A stretch of 64,000 nt of DNA. Origin: Pseudoips prasinana. Taxonomy: Eukaryota; Arthropoda; Insecta; Lepidoptera; Nolidae. Location: the NCBI GenBank assembly GCA_951640165.1, contig OX621241.1:14079001-14143000 (forward strand). The letters are read 5' to 3'. The notes below the pieces were generated by a model. It did not search any database. It worked only from the letters and a program-made list of their open reading frames with translations, and was not told the origin of the DNA. The translations under genes were made by a program, and so were the position numbers. The stretch's first letter is position 1. Each line of letters begins with the position of its first letter. Positions 32,094 through 44,107 of the stretch are shown here, one piece after another.

Positions 32094-33117
32094 TTAACTA
32101 AAATTGGAATATATGATACACCTAATTGTATATCTTGTCGATTGGGCTAAAACATAACATCACAATTTGATGCCATTGCATCTTATAAAACACATTAGTA
32201 CTTCATAGAGTTCCAGGGAAAGGAATGTAAGCAAAGAAGAAAAATCAATGGGAATCTTTAAATTTGGAAGGTCGTCATATAAATTATAGGCAGGGTTATT
32301 ATTAGTGCATTCAAAGAATATGTGGTCCAGTGAACCCACGTCCAGCAAGCTAATTATTACGGGCAAACAAATTCAGGTGTATTCCACACTACATTAATCG
32401 AAATGGAAAAATCGCAACTTACGACTTTCCAAATGGAGGGTGAATGAGACTAAACTAACTGTTAAAATGTCAGGATAATCTGTGAGCTCCATCTTTTTCA
32501 GACGATGGGATTTTGCTTGTCATTGGGGGTGAGATAAAACAAACATGATTTATACAAAGGGCCCCACCGGCCTGACCTTTCATATAGACGAATAAAATTC
32601 CACATATACGATATCGATGAAAAATTGCTATTCGTAGATATATAAAACTGTGTTTTGAACGTTAAAAGTGTTATAAATAAAAATCTGTGACAGATCTTTT
32701 ATAAGGCCATTAATGTCAAAGTCTGCTATCCATTACATGTTATTGCAAAAAATGCTGAATACATCAGAGCATTGGTATATAAAATATGCGGGGCAGTCTT
32801 TGGGGACTGCCGATAAAAGCGAAAATAATTTTTACACTTCTAATCTAAATAATCTACAATGTAGTAGGTAGGTTATACATATAGCTCATGAGAAGCATAA
32901 CGTGACGATGACGTAAATTTCACGCTATTTGTTCACCCAAAAAGTACACAATGTATACACAGTATAAACATATAGCATGATATATATAAAAGAAGTGGTT
33001 ATCTTTTTCTCTAAAAAGCAAAGTCTGATATAACTGGTTAAGATACCCCGATTTTCGTTACTACTTTTTTTTAAGTCTCTAGGTATATGAGTCCCGATAT
33101 ACAAACATTATTGACGG
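32094..33117. other. No gene recognised
   Basis: AT-rich. The block GGGGCAGTCTTTGGGGACTG at 32791-32810 resembles GCGGTACAGTCTTTGGGCAC at about 40780 and may mark another repeat family. No ORF. Confidence 0.35.
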
Positions 33118-33239
33118 ACTCGATGTACACCCAGACTCAGAACAACTATTTATGGTCACACAAATAGTTGTCCTGTCCGGGAATTGAAACCGCAACAAGT
33201 GGCCAGGTGCCTGTCTTAACCGCTGAGCCACACGTGCAA
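33118..33239 (-). repeat. SINE family G, reverse copy
   Basis: ACACCCAGACTCAGAACAAC, CACACAAATAGTTGTCCTGT and CTTAACCGCTGAGCCACACG (the inverted head) match the copy at 31894. Confidence 0.65.
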
Positions 33240-33874
33240 TCTTCTATCATAAATCTTACAAGTGCATCGAAGGGCATTAAAGTCAGGTGAGAGTCCCGCA
33301 TTTGTTCCCGCGTTCGTTTGATTCCAGTAGACTATGAGCCAACCCGAACAGAAATGTAGAAAAGACAAAGAAGATGACAATAATGAGTTGGTATTGAGAG
33401 GAATTTAGAGGTGAACATTGTATTAATTTTACTTATGATCAACGTAAGTCAGAATTTCTTACGAAGCTATAAATATAACCGACACAAACCTATTGTCCTC
33501 ATATTATTGTAGACGTAAACAATGTCACTGTAGGTCACATGTCACATTTACTAAATATATATGTCTCCTCTCACCTTTCCAGTGATTACGACATTTCACC
33601 AAATAATAATGACATTAATGATAAAAAAATGTTGTAGGACATTATTGTTGACACTAAGTACAGTTAGTAAAAATAAAACAAGTAGTTTCACTGTCAGACT
33701 TCGCTGATTGGCAAACCGTACTAACCTTTGCCATTTTTGCTGATAGTCTATTGTAAGTGCGTTTCCGGAGATATGTGAGACAGCTAAGAGGCGAGATAAT
33801 ATCTACCAATGGTTGGTAGCACTTCATTTTCAAGCAGCTTTGGTGGCGGTTTAGAATCCGTGCGAAGTATTGTA
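33240..33874. other. No feature recognised
   Basis: AT-rich; the minus-strand frame at 33654-33887 has no domain signature and runs into a MITE. Confidence 0.35.
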
Positions 33875-34007
33875 CAGACGCCACCACATCAAGCTACCCC
33901 AATCTGTCAAATTTCCCCAATTGAAAGTGAACCTTATGCTTTTGTGAACATTGAAAATCTACAAATAAAAATTGAGAGATTGGGGTAGCTGGATGTGCTG
34001 GCGTCTG
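33875..34007. mobile_element. Palindromic MITE F, copy 2
   Basis: Flanked by TA on both sides. The termini CAGACGCCACCACATCAAGC and GCTGGATGTGCTGGCGTCTG are inverted repeats extending about 40 bp. Termini CAG...CTG with a TA target fit a Tc1/mariner-type non-autonomous element (inference). No ORF. Confidence 0.82.
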
Positions 34008-34655
34008 TACATACAAATAACGCCAACGATGTGTGCGAGGAACGTGTGTGAAATGTGGCAAGCTCGATATACTAGACTACCACACAACAAAAGTGTTTGT
34101 TACAGGCAAAAAGTAGTGAAAGCCTACAAGGCTAACAGCGAACGTCATGTTAACCCTTATCTAGGCGTTAGTATATACATTTCGCATTGCTTTTGGATCT
34201 TATCTCAAAGTAATAAGGTTGAAATTGATGTGGTTTCGAATAGTACACAGCCTGTTTAAGGGTTAAAAAAAATCTGCTTCCATGGCTTCTCTTTGTATCT
34301 ACGCACTGGTTGATTTCCTGCCACATTTCTAGTACAAGTGCAGTTTAAACGTCATATTAATAGACCGGGATAATATTCAAGTACCCGTAAAGAGTGTAGT
34401 ATAAATTATATTCTGCATTGTATATTATGTAATACTAATAACCTGCGTTCGTGCTTAAAGCAAATTAGTTGAAAATTTTGAAATGTAATCAATTAGGTTT
34501 AGTTTAACAAACTTATAATTTATAATCTTCAGTTTGTTAAAATAAAAACGAATGTTAAGCCAAAAATTAAATCATTCAGATTTAATTTTAACAAACTTAT
34601 ATATTATAACTTATTATTCGGGCTTATATGTAACTTAACTTATGCATAAATTATA
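34008..34655. other. No feature recognised
   Basis: AT-rich; the 95-codon frame at 33972-34259 starts inside the MITE and is not supported. Confidence 0.35.
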
Positions 34656-34922
34656 GACGGGCCTATTGGCGTGGTTGGCAAACGCTTGCTTAAACGCCGG
34701 AGGTCGTGAGTTCGATTCTCACCCAGTAACAGATATTTGTGTGCATGAACATGTCTGTTTGTCCTGAGTCTGGGTGTAATTTATCTATATAAGTATGTAT
34801 TTACAAAAGAAAAGTAGTAGGTATATGTAGTATATCAGGTATCTGGTTTCCATATTACAAGCTCTGCTTAGTTTGGCATCAGATGGTCGTGTGTAAATAA
34901 TGTCCCAGGATATTATTAATAA
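34656..34922 (+). repeat. tRNA-derived SINE, family B, full copy
   Basis: GACGGGCCTATTGGCGTGGT (A box), GAGGTCGTGAGTTCGATTCT (B box), GTGCATGAACATGTCTGTTT, CTGGGTGTAATTTATCTATA, CATATTACAAGCTCTGCTTA, then the tail GTCCCAGGATATTATT. Confidence 0.8.
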
Positions 34923-35112
34923 TTTTGGCTTAACATTCGCTACACTGATTTAATTATATTGTATTATATCAGAGCAGTCGGTTGCCATGGTCAGATTTGT
35001 TTAAAAAAAACTCTATATTTACATTTATACAATTATTATGACTACAGGTTGCCAGATTAAATATTTACAAAAGAGTTCCGACCTTACGTGACCTCATCAC
35101 AGCGCCGATGAC
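34923..35112. other. No feature recognised
   Basis: AT-rich spacer between a SINE and a foldback element. Confidence 0.35.
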
Positions 35113-35374
35113 GACTACAGTGCGAGTCTTTATAATTACATTTGTACACATCGAAATGAGGGAATATATTATGCTTTATTCTATTAACAGAAATAACATG
35201 ATATAAAAAAATTTAAGAAAACGTTTAAAAGTGCAAAAAATAAATTACACGATATTAATCAAGACGGTAATTTTTATTTTTTTGTATATTTAAATATTTC
35301 TTCCGTCGATGATACTAAGAATAGATTCCCTCATATCGATATGTATACATTATAAAGACTCACACTGTATAGTC
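35113..35374. mobile_element. Foldback (inverted-repeat) element, diverged arms
   Basis: Arms 35113-35165 and 35325-35374 are inverted repeats (GTGCGAGTCTTTATAATTAC pairs with ATGTATACATTATAAAGACT and GATTCCCTCATAT with GAGGGAAT). About 160 bp of AT-rich sequence lies between. No ORF; consistent with a MITE. Confidence 0.6.
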
Positions 35375-35838
35375 AAGGACATGCTACTGTTTACTTAAGC
35401 CTTTCGAGCTATTAACACACCCATTAACCAGCTTCACGATGACCTACGTTGATATAGCTCGCGCGAATCGCTAGGTATCACATAACAGTGGTCGCGGGCT
35501 TTATCATGGAGGATGGATTTTTTCCGTATTTCACGTTATCGTGCAAAGTGATAATGAGGGCAATGACCTGACTATTGCGTGATTTAGATAGTAATGCCGT
35601 CATATAGATATTTTCCTACGCATATCATTGTAAAACGTTTGTAAAGATAGTTAAATGTAATTGTTACAAAAAAACGATAAACAATTTGTTCGTGTCATTT
35701 AGATAATGTGTTCTCTACTGAGGACGGGAGAGAATTTAATGCTACCTAGAATGACATTGGCAAACAACTCGTAATAATAAACGAAGCAATCATTTTCGAT
35801 CCAATTCCCTAGAAGTTTTTAATATATTCTCGACAAAG
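35375..35838. other. No feature recognised
   Basis: Mixed sequence; no open frame and no matched repeat. Confidence 0.35.
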
Positions 35839-36148
35839 CTATCCTTAGTGGGTATGCGAATAAATCTCGTTTAAAAAAACATAGCGCACAGTTAACTTAG
35901 TAACATAGGAACTAAAGAACAAATACTAAAATGGAGAAAAAAACGTGCTCCTTAGTTCATTGTACATATATACTATAATATGTAGATGCTAAATTATTCG
36001 CATACCCACCAAAAAGCTATCCTTGGTGGGTATGCGAATAATTTAGCATCTACATATTGTTGTATAAACACATTATACACTGAACTGGAGAGCACGTATT
36101 TTCTTCATTTTAGTATTTATTATTTAATTCCTATGTTACTAAGTTAAC
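35839..36148. mobile_element. Large foldback element with long arms and an orphan third unit
   Basis: Arms 35891-36010 (120 bp) and 36025-36148 (124 bp) are inverted copies with scattered mismatches. They run from GTTAACTTAGTAACATAGGA inward to AATTATTCGCATACCCACC, leaving a 14-nt spacer. A further direct copy of the inner end, GCTATCCTTAGTGGGTATGC, occurs just outside the left arm at 35838-35857. No coding capacity. Confidence 0.8.
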
Positions 36149-36814
36149 TCTTCTCTATGTCTTTTTTTATAAAAGAGATTTATTACATCACATGTATGGA
36201 TTGTTTTTTTCATGAGACAACTCGAAATAAAATGAGACTTGTTACAAGCGTCAGAGTCGTTAAAGTCCAGTCGGAGATTTTCCATTACAGTACGAGTCAT
36301 ATTAGCCCCGAGGTCAAGCCGAGTTCGCGCTCCTCCGCTAACAAACCTAGGAATACACGTTATTTGAACGTCTGAACACAACAGACGTCGATTGATGTAT
36401 GTAATGAGAACTACAGCCGTGTGCATACTGACGCCATCCCGAACGGATATTTTTAAATATTTTAACCTTCCACGACCGGCGCCGGTTCGCTTTAAATACA
36501 CGTAAAAATAAAATAAAAATGATCCACGGATGTTTACAGGCGGCATTTTATTTCAACAATTCGCTAAGAAAACGCGTGTAGCTTCCGAATATTGTTGGAG
36601 GCATTTCAAAAATCCAAAGTCGTTAAAGTTGTGCCGATACCAATAAAGTTAATGAGGTCATTCTCCCGCGGCCATAGACCCATCACAACTTGGCTACCTG
36701 AATTAAATACGCTGTAATGATTATGCCACGTCAGAAGATATGCTCGCATTACGAAAACAGGCACAAAAACGCGGGGCAGAGATTAGCCAACATGCAGGAC
36801 ATATTTTAAATACA
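36149..36814. other. Unassigned, moderately GC-balanced sequence
   Basis: The stretch 36230-36700 is less AT-rich than its surroundings and I matched no repeat to it. The 135-codon minus-strand frame 36139-36546 has no domain, and its 3' end runs into the foldback arm, so it is not called. A conserved intronic element is possible but not shown. Confidence 0.3.
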
Positions 36815-37010
36815 CACGTGGTGCAGTGAACAACCGCTAATATTATATAATAATGTTTTGGGTTACAGTCCCACATAAGACAACTATTTCTGTGACTCAT
36901 AAATTATTAGCTTTATTAGTCCCTGAATTGCATGTTTCTAAAATCCTCCGCGATATAAGAATTGCTTTTCCTCGTGCGGGCGTTGAGTTTTAATAAAGAT
37001 AAAGAATTAT
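36815..37010 (+). repeat. Diverged SINE family G
   Basis: ACACGTGGTGCAGTGAACAA, CAACTATTTCTGTGACTCAT and GCGGGCGTTGAGTTTTAATA match head, middle and end of the 31894 copy, with an AT insertion in the tRNA-like part. Confidence 0.55.
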
Positions 37011-37744
37011 AGTATTCCAACGTATGCATACACACAGATGCACTCTGACCGATTCACGAGGTATACTTGGAGCGTACACGGGTGTGTAGTACTACCAACA
37101 TTCAGTCTCAACTCTCTTATAAAGCTCCAAATACAAACTTAATAAAGACGCTGTAAACTCAATTGCATCCCGATGAGACGACGACTGTACATATTCTGAA
37201 GAAAAACAGCGCATCGATTCATGTCCCAAAATGGAGTTTCGTAGAACTAATTAAGGATTAACTTAAAAAAATTAAATATTTTCAAGTCGATGTTCTGTTA
37301 AAAGCATATGTAGCTGTATATGTGTAAGTAGCGCTCATTATTTTCTCGTTAAGAATTTATTCAACGATGCTTCCGTCGCCCATCCATTTTTACAAAAATA
37401 AAGGTCGGTAACATTGACGGACACTTCGGACGGACACGTTTAATCAAAACTGCCTGCAGACAAAAACAACAATCTAAAATTGCTTATCTATATTATAATT
37501 GTTTGACAAACCAACATGCAGCAGCGTATATAGCAAGATTTATTTACTGCGCCCTAAGAATATAGAGATTTTCTACAAAAAATGTATTTAATTAATAATA
37601 TGAACAGTTTAAACTTATTACTCCTTATTACTTTCGCTCTCTTTCAGTAAGAATGCCGTATAAAACGATCCAGCCGTTTTGAGCCGTGATTATGAAAAAA
37701 ATTGACCGGACGGCCGAAAACAATGCAATTTTTTTTTTTTTTTT
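37011..37744. other. No feature recognised
   Basis: AT-rich with a poly(T) run at 37729-37744 that belongs to the tail of the next SINE. Confidence 0.35.
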
Positions 37745-37984
37745 AATATAGCGACCATGTGACACAGATCATCCTAGCCCCAAACTAAGCAAAGCTTGTA
37801 CTATGGGTACCAGGTGACGATATACATACTTATATAGATAGATAAATACTTAAATACATAGAAAACATCCATGACTCAGAAACAAATATTCGTGCTCATC
37901 ACACAAATATTTGCACTTACCGGGATTCGAACCCAGGACCACCAGCTTCGTGGGCAGGAGCACTACCAACTAGGCTACGGTGAT
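37745..37984 (-). repeat. tRNA-derived SINE, family A
   Basis: Reverse copy; CATCCTAGCCCCAAACTAAG, TATTCGTGCTCATCACACAA, GGGATTCGAACCCAGGACCA (inverted B box) and CTACCAACTAGGCTACGGTG (inverted head). Confidence 0.82.
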
Positions 37985-39082
37985 CTAAAATTGGTTTGTT
38001 ATGAGCACCTTATATATTTTATGTACATATAGGAAAAAGCTGTAATTTTGAAATTACAAACCTATAGTTCAATTGTATTTATTTGTATAGATAAAGATAT
38101 TTTATTTCAAAGATTATGTATATTAATCGCGATGGCAATCTCATACAATGAGATCACCAATTTATTAGCACTATCGTATAACATGATAACATCGTAGATT
38201 AAAAATGGTTACACGAGGCAATAAATGAATAACAATCTATACTATCGGTAAAAAAATCAAGGTTCGCCATATCCTTGTCAGAATCAAAATGAACGAATAA
38301 AGCTTAACAAAAGCTACACACATACGTTTCGAGACAATCAGTTAAGAATGAATTAAAGAAAATGTCAGTTACGATAATCGCTGATAAATGTATTAAAGTT
38401 AAATTCTTCTTCTTTTTGGAGAATGTTACGTTGCGGTTACCCGGCAGCCGAGGATCGAGGGCACAAAACAAAAGAAAAAAGCCCAGCGCCATATCTCACT
38501 TCGTTTGAGAGCGCAATCTCGGTATTTAAAGAATTCTAATTTGATTTTTTAAACGGACACACCGAAAATGCATCTCGTACACAGCGTGGGAGGATACAGA
38601 CATTTACGTAGTATTCACTTCAATAAAGTATCTTCAAAGATGTCTATAAGATTCATTCGGTTACTCATAACTTTTATTATTATGGCTGTCATATAAAACG
38701 GGTGTGATCAAACAAAAAAGGTTTACTTCTTGTAATAAACGGAAATTTAAATAAGACAAAATAAAAAGCAGTGTGTTGGCGACCGAGACATCCAAATAAC
38801 TATGACTTTCTCGAAGCTTTACGTACACGACACCGATAAAATATTTCAATGACATTTTACAGCGCGAACTAAACAGGGCTAATTCTCGTTGCGGTGCAGA
38901 TGTTCCACAAATTGTCCGTTTTATGATCTCTACGCATCTCTACAACAATAATTTACTGCCTTGCACTAAACTATAACTAAGAAGTACGACTTAGCTAATT
39001 ATTCACAGAAAGAAAGTTAAAACCATAGATAATAGAACGCATAGATCGTCTGAGAGTTCTAATCAGATAAAACAAGAGGGTG
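37985..39082. other. No feature recognised
   Basis: AT-rich; the small minus-strand frames (38304-38492, 38661-38855) have no signature. Confidence 0.35.
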
Positions 39083-39136
39083 AATAAGAAACGATAAAAG
39101 GATGGTGTACTAACCATTCTTGTATCGTTTCTTATT
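39083..39136. repeat. Imperfect hairpin with 24-nt arms
   Basis: AATAAGAAACGATAAAAGGA continues to ATGGT, loop GTACTA, then ACCATTCTTGTATCGTTTCT continues to TATT. Two mismatches, 6-nt loop. It could be a small foldback element or a structured RNA; there is no evidence of expression. Confidence 0.45.
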
Positions 39137-39530
39137 GAATTAAATAAGGAAACACTGAAAATACCTGTGCAAAACATCATCCGACAATATCATGTATCAC
39201 ATATTATATTAAGACTAATACGAGAACAAATAATCACCATTCATAATACTTACTTGACAGTTCAGAGATACCAAAAATTTACGTCATTAGTACTTTGAGA
39301 TTTTGAGATATACGGGACATTGAGCTATGTTTAATTAAAAAATAGCCTACCTGCAAATCATCTATAGTATATATAAAACCAATAGCATAGCCGATCTACT
39401 ACTTGTACCGAATGCCAAATCTATGGGTTAAGTTTGCAGAAATGTTCAAGGTTATGTACTAAATCTTAAACTTTGACGGGCAAATATACTCGATGAATAT
39501 TTTACTTTTTATGTAACCTTAACTTATGCC
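39137..39530. other. No feature recognised
   Basis: AT-rich, no ORF. Confidence 0.35.
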
Positions 39531-39770
39531 GACCAGCAGTTTGTAGAACAGCAACATATTTCGAGGCGCTCATAGCCAGAAACTCCCACCGGTCGTAAGG
39601 TCCCGAACTGGTGTAATTGCTGAGCGTCTCCGTGCTTCGGCGGGCACGTTAAGCTGTCGGTGCCGCTTGTAGCCATTAGGCAACAGTCGTTAAGCCATGT
39701 CAGAGGCCTAATGGGCGGCTTGAACAACTGACACTAGGGTAACCACTGTCCATACGATAAGCAAGTAATT
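39531..39770 (-). repeat. Interspersed repeat family H
   Basis: GAGCGTCTCCGTGCTTCGGC, GCCATTAGGCAACAGTCGTT and a GTAACCACTGTCCATACGAT end match 30955-31165 reversed. The minus-strand open frame here is a shadow of the repeat. Confidence 0.6.
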
Positions 39771-40894
39771 AACATATTTCAATACAAAAAAATATATACC
39801 TTATGGAGCAACGTTCGACCAAAAAGAGTATATTATAATTTCAATCATTTATACAATTCTGTATGTATTATTATGAGAGCGAAATGTTTCCGTTGTAGAT
39901 CTCTAGAAGAGCATTTGCATTTAATGAGATACTATAGAACGTACAGAGGTAATAAAATTGTCCCCGATGTGAAAATATAGATTTATATATTATGTTGAAT
40001 GCTACGCCTATTTATGCGTCGCTCAACTGAAAATACGTCGGCGTAGAAATACTTGCAGTTTATTATTTTGTTTTCATGTCACCAATGTTTCATTTTATTA
40101 CCAATAGCTTGTAGAATGCAAATGGACCATTCAATGGAAAATTATGATTTGTGCGACAAATGGGAACTTAGGAATTCGATTATATTGCTTGTGTAATACA
40201 TTAATGGATGGCCGACTAGAGAAAACAAGTTTTGGGAGACCTAGATAGATCTGGTAGGTTTCTAGTTGTTATAATTGAATAATAATCCTTAATAGTTAAA
40301 AAACTAAAAAAACACGCTTTTAGCATGCACTAAAATAACATTATTTTTTTCGTATCACATTCAGCAAACCCTTTCATTTGATACCCATATGGGGGTAGAT
40401 TTCAAACAGCCAGTCCGCCATCTTGTGGCCGCCATATTGGATTTGTAATGACGTTTCTTAACTAGTCATGTATTGTCATCAGAACTCAAAGCTTGTGCAA
40501 ATTTGCATCCTAATCGGAGACCGGGAAGTGGGTCAAATTAAGATTCCAAGATTTTCTTACATACATAGTTACAAGTGAAGGTAATAATATAATAATAATA
40601 ATAAAACTTTTATTTCGGGTGGCATAGACCCATATAAAACTTAACCTAGTAAAAACAGTACGGTACACGCTTATTTGCTATGACTCGCTACACCAACACA
40701 AGTCATGACCCAGTGATTTTGAAAGGGACAGTCGAAACGTACAGCAATAAAAGCGTGTTATAATTGAATTAAAAACGTGCGGTACAGTCTTTGGGCACTG
40801 TCTGGTATTTTGTATATTATTCCTGTATGTATTTATTATGAGAGCAAAATGTTTAGTCATTTAGTAAGAGTTATTCGTAAATAAATATCTTCGG
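39771..40894. other. No gene; possible widespread insect repeat
   Basis: The block 40370-40560 contains TTTCATTTGATACCCATATG and CCGCCATCTTGTGGCCGCCA. I believe this is part of a dispersed repeat of arthropod genomes, not verifiable here. Repeated phrases TTATTATGAGAGC occur at about 39866 and 40832. Confidence 0.35.
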
Positions 40895-41060
40895 ACAACT
40901 AACCACCTCCATCTGATACCAAACTATTCAGAAACTAATTATGGGAACAAAAAATACTTATGTTTCTAAATCTATACATTTAATTTTAGATAAATTACAC
41001 CCAGAGACAGAACTAATAGTCGTGCTCATCACACATAGATTTGTTCTTAGCCAGTCAAAA
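40895..41060 (-). repeat. SINE family C fragment
   Basis: TAAATTACACCCAGAGACAG, TAGTCGTGCTCATCACACAT and a CCATCTGATACCAAAC block match the 3' two thirds of family C; the tRNA-like head is missing. Confidence 0.6.
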
Positions 41061-41177
41061 TATATCATTATATTATCATTATATTTTCTCTTAGATCCTC
41101 AAATTATTACATCTCTTATAACCGTTTTTACTCTTTCAGTTATTACCTAACCCAAGGTTGTCTGTAACAAATATGTA

Positions 41178-41312
41178 CCTACAGCAGCAGATCAAGTTAC
41201 CCCAATTTGTCAAATTTCCCCAATTGAAAGTGAACCTTATGCATTTGTGATAAAGTTGAAAATCTATAAAAGAAATTTGACAGATTGGGGTAGCTGGATG
41301 TTCTTGCGTCTG
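41178..41312. mobile_element. Palindromic MITE F, copy 3
   Basis: About 135 bp between TA dinucleotides. The left terminus has decayed and the right terminus ends TTCTTGCGTCTG. Inner blocks TTTGTCAAATTTCCCCAATT and AGAAATTTGACAGATTGGGG are as in the other copies. Confidence 0.78.
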
Positions 41313-42124
41313 TACTTAACAAATATAATTCTGGCAAAGAGAAATTTAGAGAGCTGCCGACAGGATTCGAATCTATTTTTGGCGCCTTTTGCTTTAATAA
41401 TACAACTACGTTAAATACTGTTAGGTTGCCGAAATTTTACATTTTCTTTCCAAAACGTTCTAAGGGAAATGTTGCCAACATCTACCGGTATTCCTTAGCT
41501 TGACAAGACTCGCTTATAGAGCGACAGTTGAATGTGAATCTTCATATCAAATTGATAAGTTCGCACAAATTTATATAAACCGAAATGGTTCATGTTATAT
41601 GGAAACTACGCCACTGGTAGTGGATTTATAAGAATAGGTCAAAATACTAAAAACATTCACGCTTTAGTACTGGTTGCCAAGTTGGCATCGACCGTGCTTC
41701 ATTGAAGTGCTTTATTGCATAAGATCTAAGGACAGTGCCACACTATAACTCAACTTACAACCGCAGTGCAGGATTACTTACAAGCACCAAAATAATATCA
41801 GCGTTTTCTTATAAACGTGGAACATAAGATAATTATATTTCGTAGAATTTATAATTCTGCTCTACTCGACGAATTTTATGTAAAATACGTACAAAATATA
41901 ATTAACTATTTAGCAAACGCGCGTCTGACATTTAGAGAATCACTGGTATTGACGATAGACTGAACCTTCGTAAATATTATTATAACTTGTAATGTTATAT
42001 TTAGACTGTTTGATGTAATATAAAAAGTCTTATTTGAAACTTATAAAACATAAATATCTTATTTAGCCGTGCGTTGGTTCAAACTTGAGAAGGTAATTTA
42101 TCTGAATTTGAAATATTTTCTTTT
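41313..42124. other. No feature recognised
   Basis: AT-rich, no supported ORF. Confidence 0.35.
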
Positions 42125-42312
42125 TAAGATTTCTACCTAGCTTTTTGTCTGCATTAAACTATCTACAACGGGCAGGAGTGTCTCTCTTGTTACTTTGACC
42201 ATCATACTGCGTTTGACAACCCGTCTGCCAAAGGTGGCGATTATAGCATTACCCCTGATATCCTTGGGCAAGGCTTTTGTCCAGTTGTAGACGACTTGCG
42301 GGTGATATGATA
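42125..42312 (+). repeat. LINE 3'-end relic, family RTE-2
   Basis: GACCATCATACTGCGTTTGA, CCCGTCTGCCAAAGGTGGCG and ATTACCCCTGATATCCTTGG then GGCTTTTGTCCAG follow the order seen at 1641-1874. Confidence 0.6.
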
Positions 42313-42434
42313 GTACAAAATGTATAGCTATGTCTTTATTACAAACTCCCATACGTCATTAGAGGACTATGTGTTAATAAGTTTGAAGTCGTCATCAAAG
42401 AAAAATTGTGTATAAAAGCTTACTATATCTTAGG

Positions 42435-42655
42435 ACAGAATTAAATAAGACACTATCATCTGATCACAAACCAAGCAAAGCCTGTATCACGGCAAACAAA
42501 TAAACTTGGTTATATATTTCGGATTTTATAGATTAATTACACCTCAGAAACAGAACCAATACTCGTGCTCATCACAAAAAGATTTGACCTGAGTGGGTAT
42601 CGAACGAACTTTGGCTTAACTATCAAGGTCACTAACCACTAGACTAACAAGACGA
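42435..42655 (-). repeat. tRNA-derived SINE, family C
   Basis: CATCTGATCACAAACCAAGC, CAATACTCGTGCTCATCACA, inverted B box GAGTGGGTATCGAACGAACT, and the head end TCAAGGTCACTAACCACTAG. Confidence 0.7.
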
Positions 42656-42728
42656 CCATTGTGAAGATCCTTGGGGAGTCCTTTGTCCAGCAGTGGCCGT
42701 CTTTCGGCTGACATGGTTATGATAGTAA
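42656..42728 (+). repeat. LINE 3'-end relic, family RTE-1
   Basis: CATTGTGAAGATCCTTGGGG, then TTTGTCCAGCAGTGGCCGTC and TTTCGGCTGACATGGTTATG; about 70 bp directly abutting the SINE. Confidence 0.65.
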
Positions 42729-43289
42729 CAAAATTTATTTTATATCTTGTATATAATAATACTATTATATATAATTAAAAATTGTTTTATTAAAGTACTA
42801 TACGACTACATAAGTGCCATTCTGTATTACTCTTATAGGTACTTAGTTCATATACATGAACCATTTGTTGGCACAAATGGTTCATATATTTGGACTTAGT
42901 AAATACACATCAATAGCATTCGCCGCGATGTCATAATTACCATTGTTTATTGTACCGGGGCCAAGGCCGCGCTATCGTGTTCTGAACCCGTGTGAACTCA
43001 GTGTGGCGCAATCTTAACATTACGTGTCGACCGAATCTATCGCTCGTTAGAGCAGATTATACCCCTATAATCGGCTTTATTGTTGTTTACATAGCTTTTG
43101 TTTTAATGACACTTTGGATACCTGAGTGCAGTTTCACCACAAGGTAACCTAATATTGGAGACTTATTTCCATATCAAAACCAGGTGTTATATTCGCTGGG
43201 AATACAGACGTGTTCTTAATTTTAAATGTGGGTAGTCCAATTTTAAATATAAACCAAGGTGTGGGTAAGAGGTGGGAGTAGTCGTCCCC
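42729..43289. other. No gene; short hairpin
   Basis: A perfect 12-bp inverted repeat ATGAACCATTTG/CAAATGGTTCAT lies at 42856-42885. Otherwise no feature. Confidence 0.4.
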
Positions 43290-43510
43290 TTTTACTCACA
43301 ACTGCGTTTCTTTAACATGGCAGCTTATACTTAGCCTAGGAGGAATTCACTGTTTGGCTCAAGCCATCTAGCAAAAGAAAACTACAAAGTAAGTATTCGC
43401 ACTAGAGGGCCTTTCGGGTTCGAACCTAGACAACGGATTAATAGTGGCAACAATGACTGATCAGTAAGTCCTTGAGCAGTGATGCTCAGGCAGGGGCCAG
43501 ACAATTGCTA
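43290..43510 (-). repeat. Diverged family K relic
   Basis: On +: TTTAACATGGCAGCTTATAC, ATCTAGCAAAAGAAAACTAC, AAGTAAGTATTCGCACTAGA and CTTTCGGGTTCGAACCTAGA keep the order of the 19501-19888 insertion. Confidence 0.55.
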
Positions 43511-43856
43511 CTACTCTCTTTGATCCCATAATAGCTTTATTGAAAAGGTTTTGTAAATAATTTTATTAAAAAGGGGACTTAATATTAAAATAGTTACTGC
43601 TTTAGTATTTTATTAATAACTGTGCTTTTTACTATTTAAAATTATATGTAAATTATGGAATTATGGCGGTAATTCTGGAATAATACCAACTTTGATTATG
43701 GACATTAACGTTCCAACTATTTCTGTCTGTCTTTGAAAGTTTGTAAATAGAAGAGGGTATTTTTAGAATAGCCTAACGAGCTTAATTGTTTAGCCCGACA
43801 ACATAAGATTTAAATCAGGTCTCGATAAAATATAAACAAATTAGATAAGTTTAGTA
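43511..43856. other. No feature recognised
   Basis: AT-rich, no ORF. Confidence 0.35.
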
Positions 43857-43916
43857 TGTGCTATTTCAGGACACAGCCAATAATTATTATAATTGGCTGT
43901 GTCCTGAAATAGCACA
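43857..43916. repeat. Perfect 25-bp hairpin
   Basis: TGTGCTATTTCAGGACACAG continuing to CCAAT (43857-43881), a 10-nt AT loop, then the exact complement (43892-43916). Confidence 0.85.
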
Positions 43917-44107
43917 GACAAAACTAATCTAATTGTATCATTACATATTTTCCTTTGTGCGTTTGTATAAAAGAGAAAGAAAAAATAGGGCATGGTTCTG
44001 AGAACTGTCCGACTAGTTTGATTTCTTGACCTTTGACTTATTATATAATAGTTGTATAATAAAAAGCTATGAACACAAATCGAGGGAAAAAATCATCCGA
44101 GATAGTC

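Noticed and set aside
33972..34259. 95-codon + strand frame
   Set aside because: Begins inside MITE F and continues into unmarked AT-rich sequence; no motif.
36139..36546. 135-codon minus-strand open frame
   Set aside because: No recognisable domain, its C-terminal end runs into a foldback arm, and there is no splice or promoter context; probably a chance ORF.
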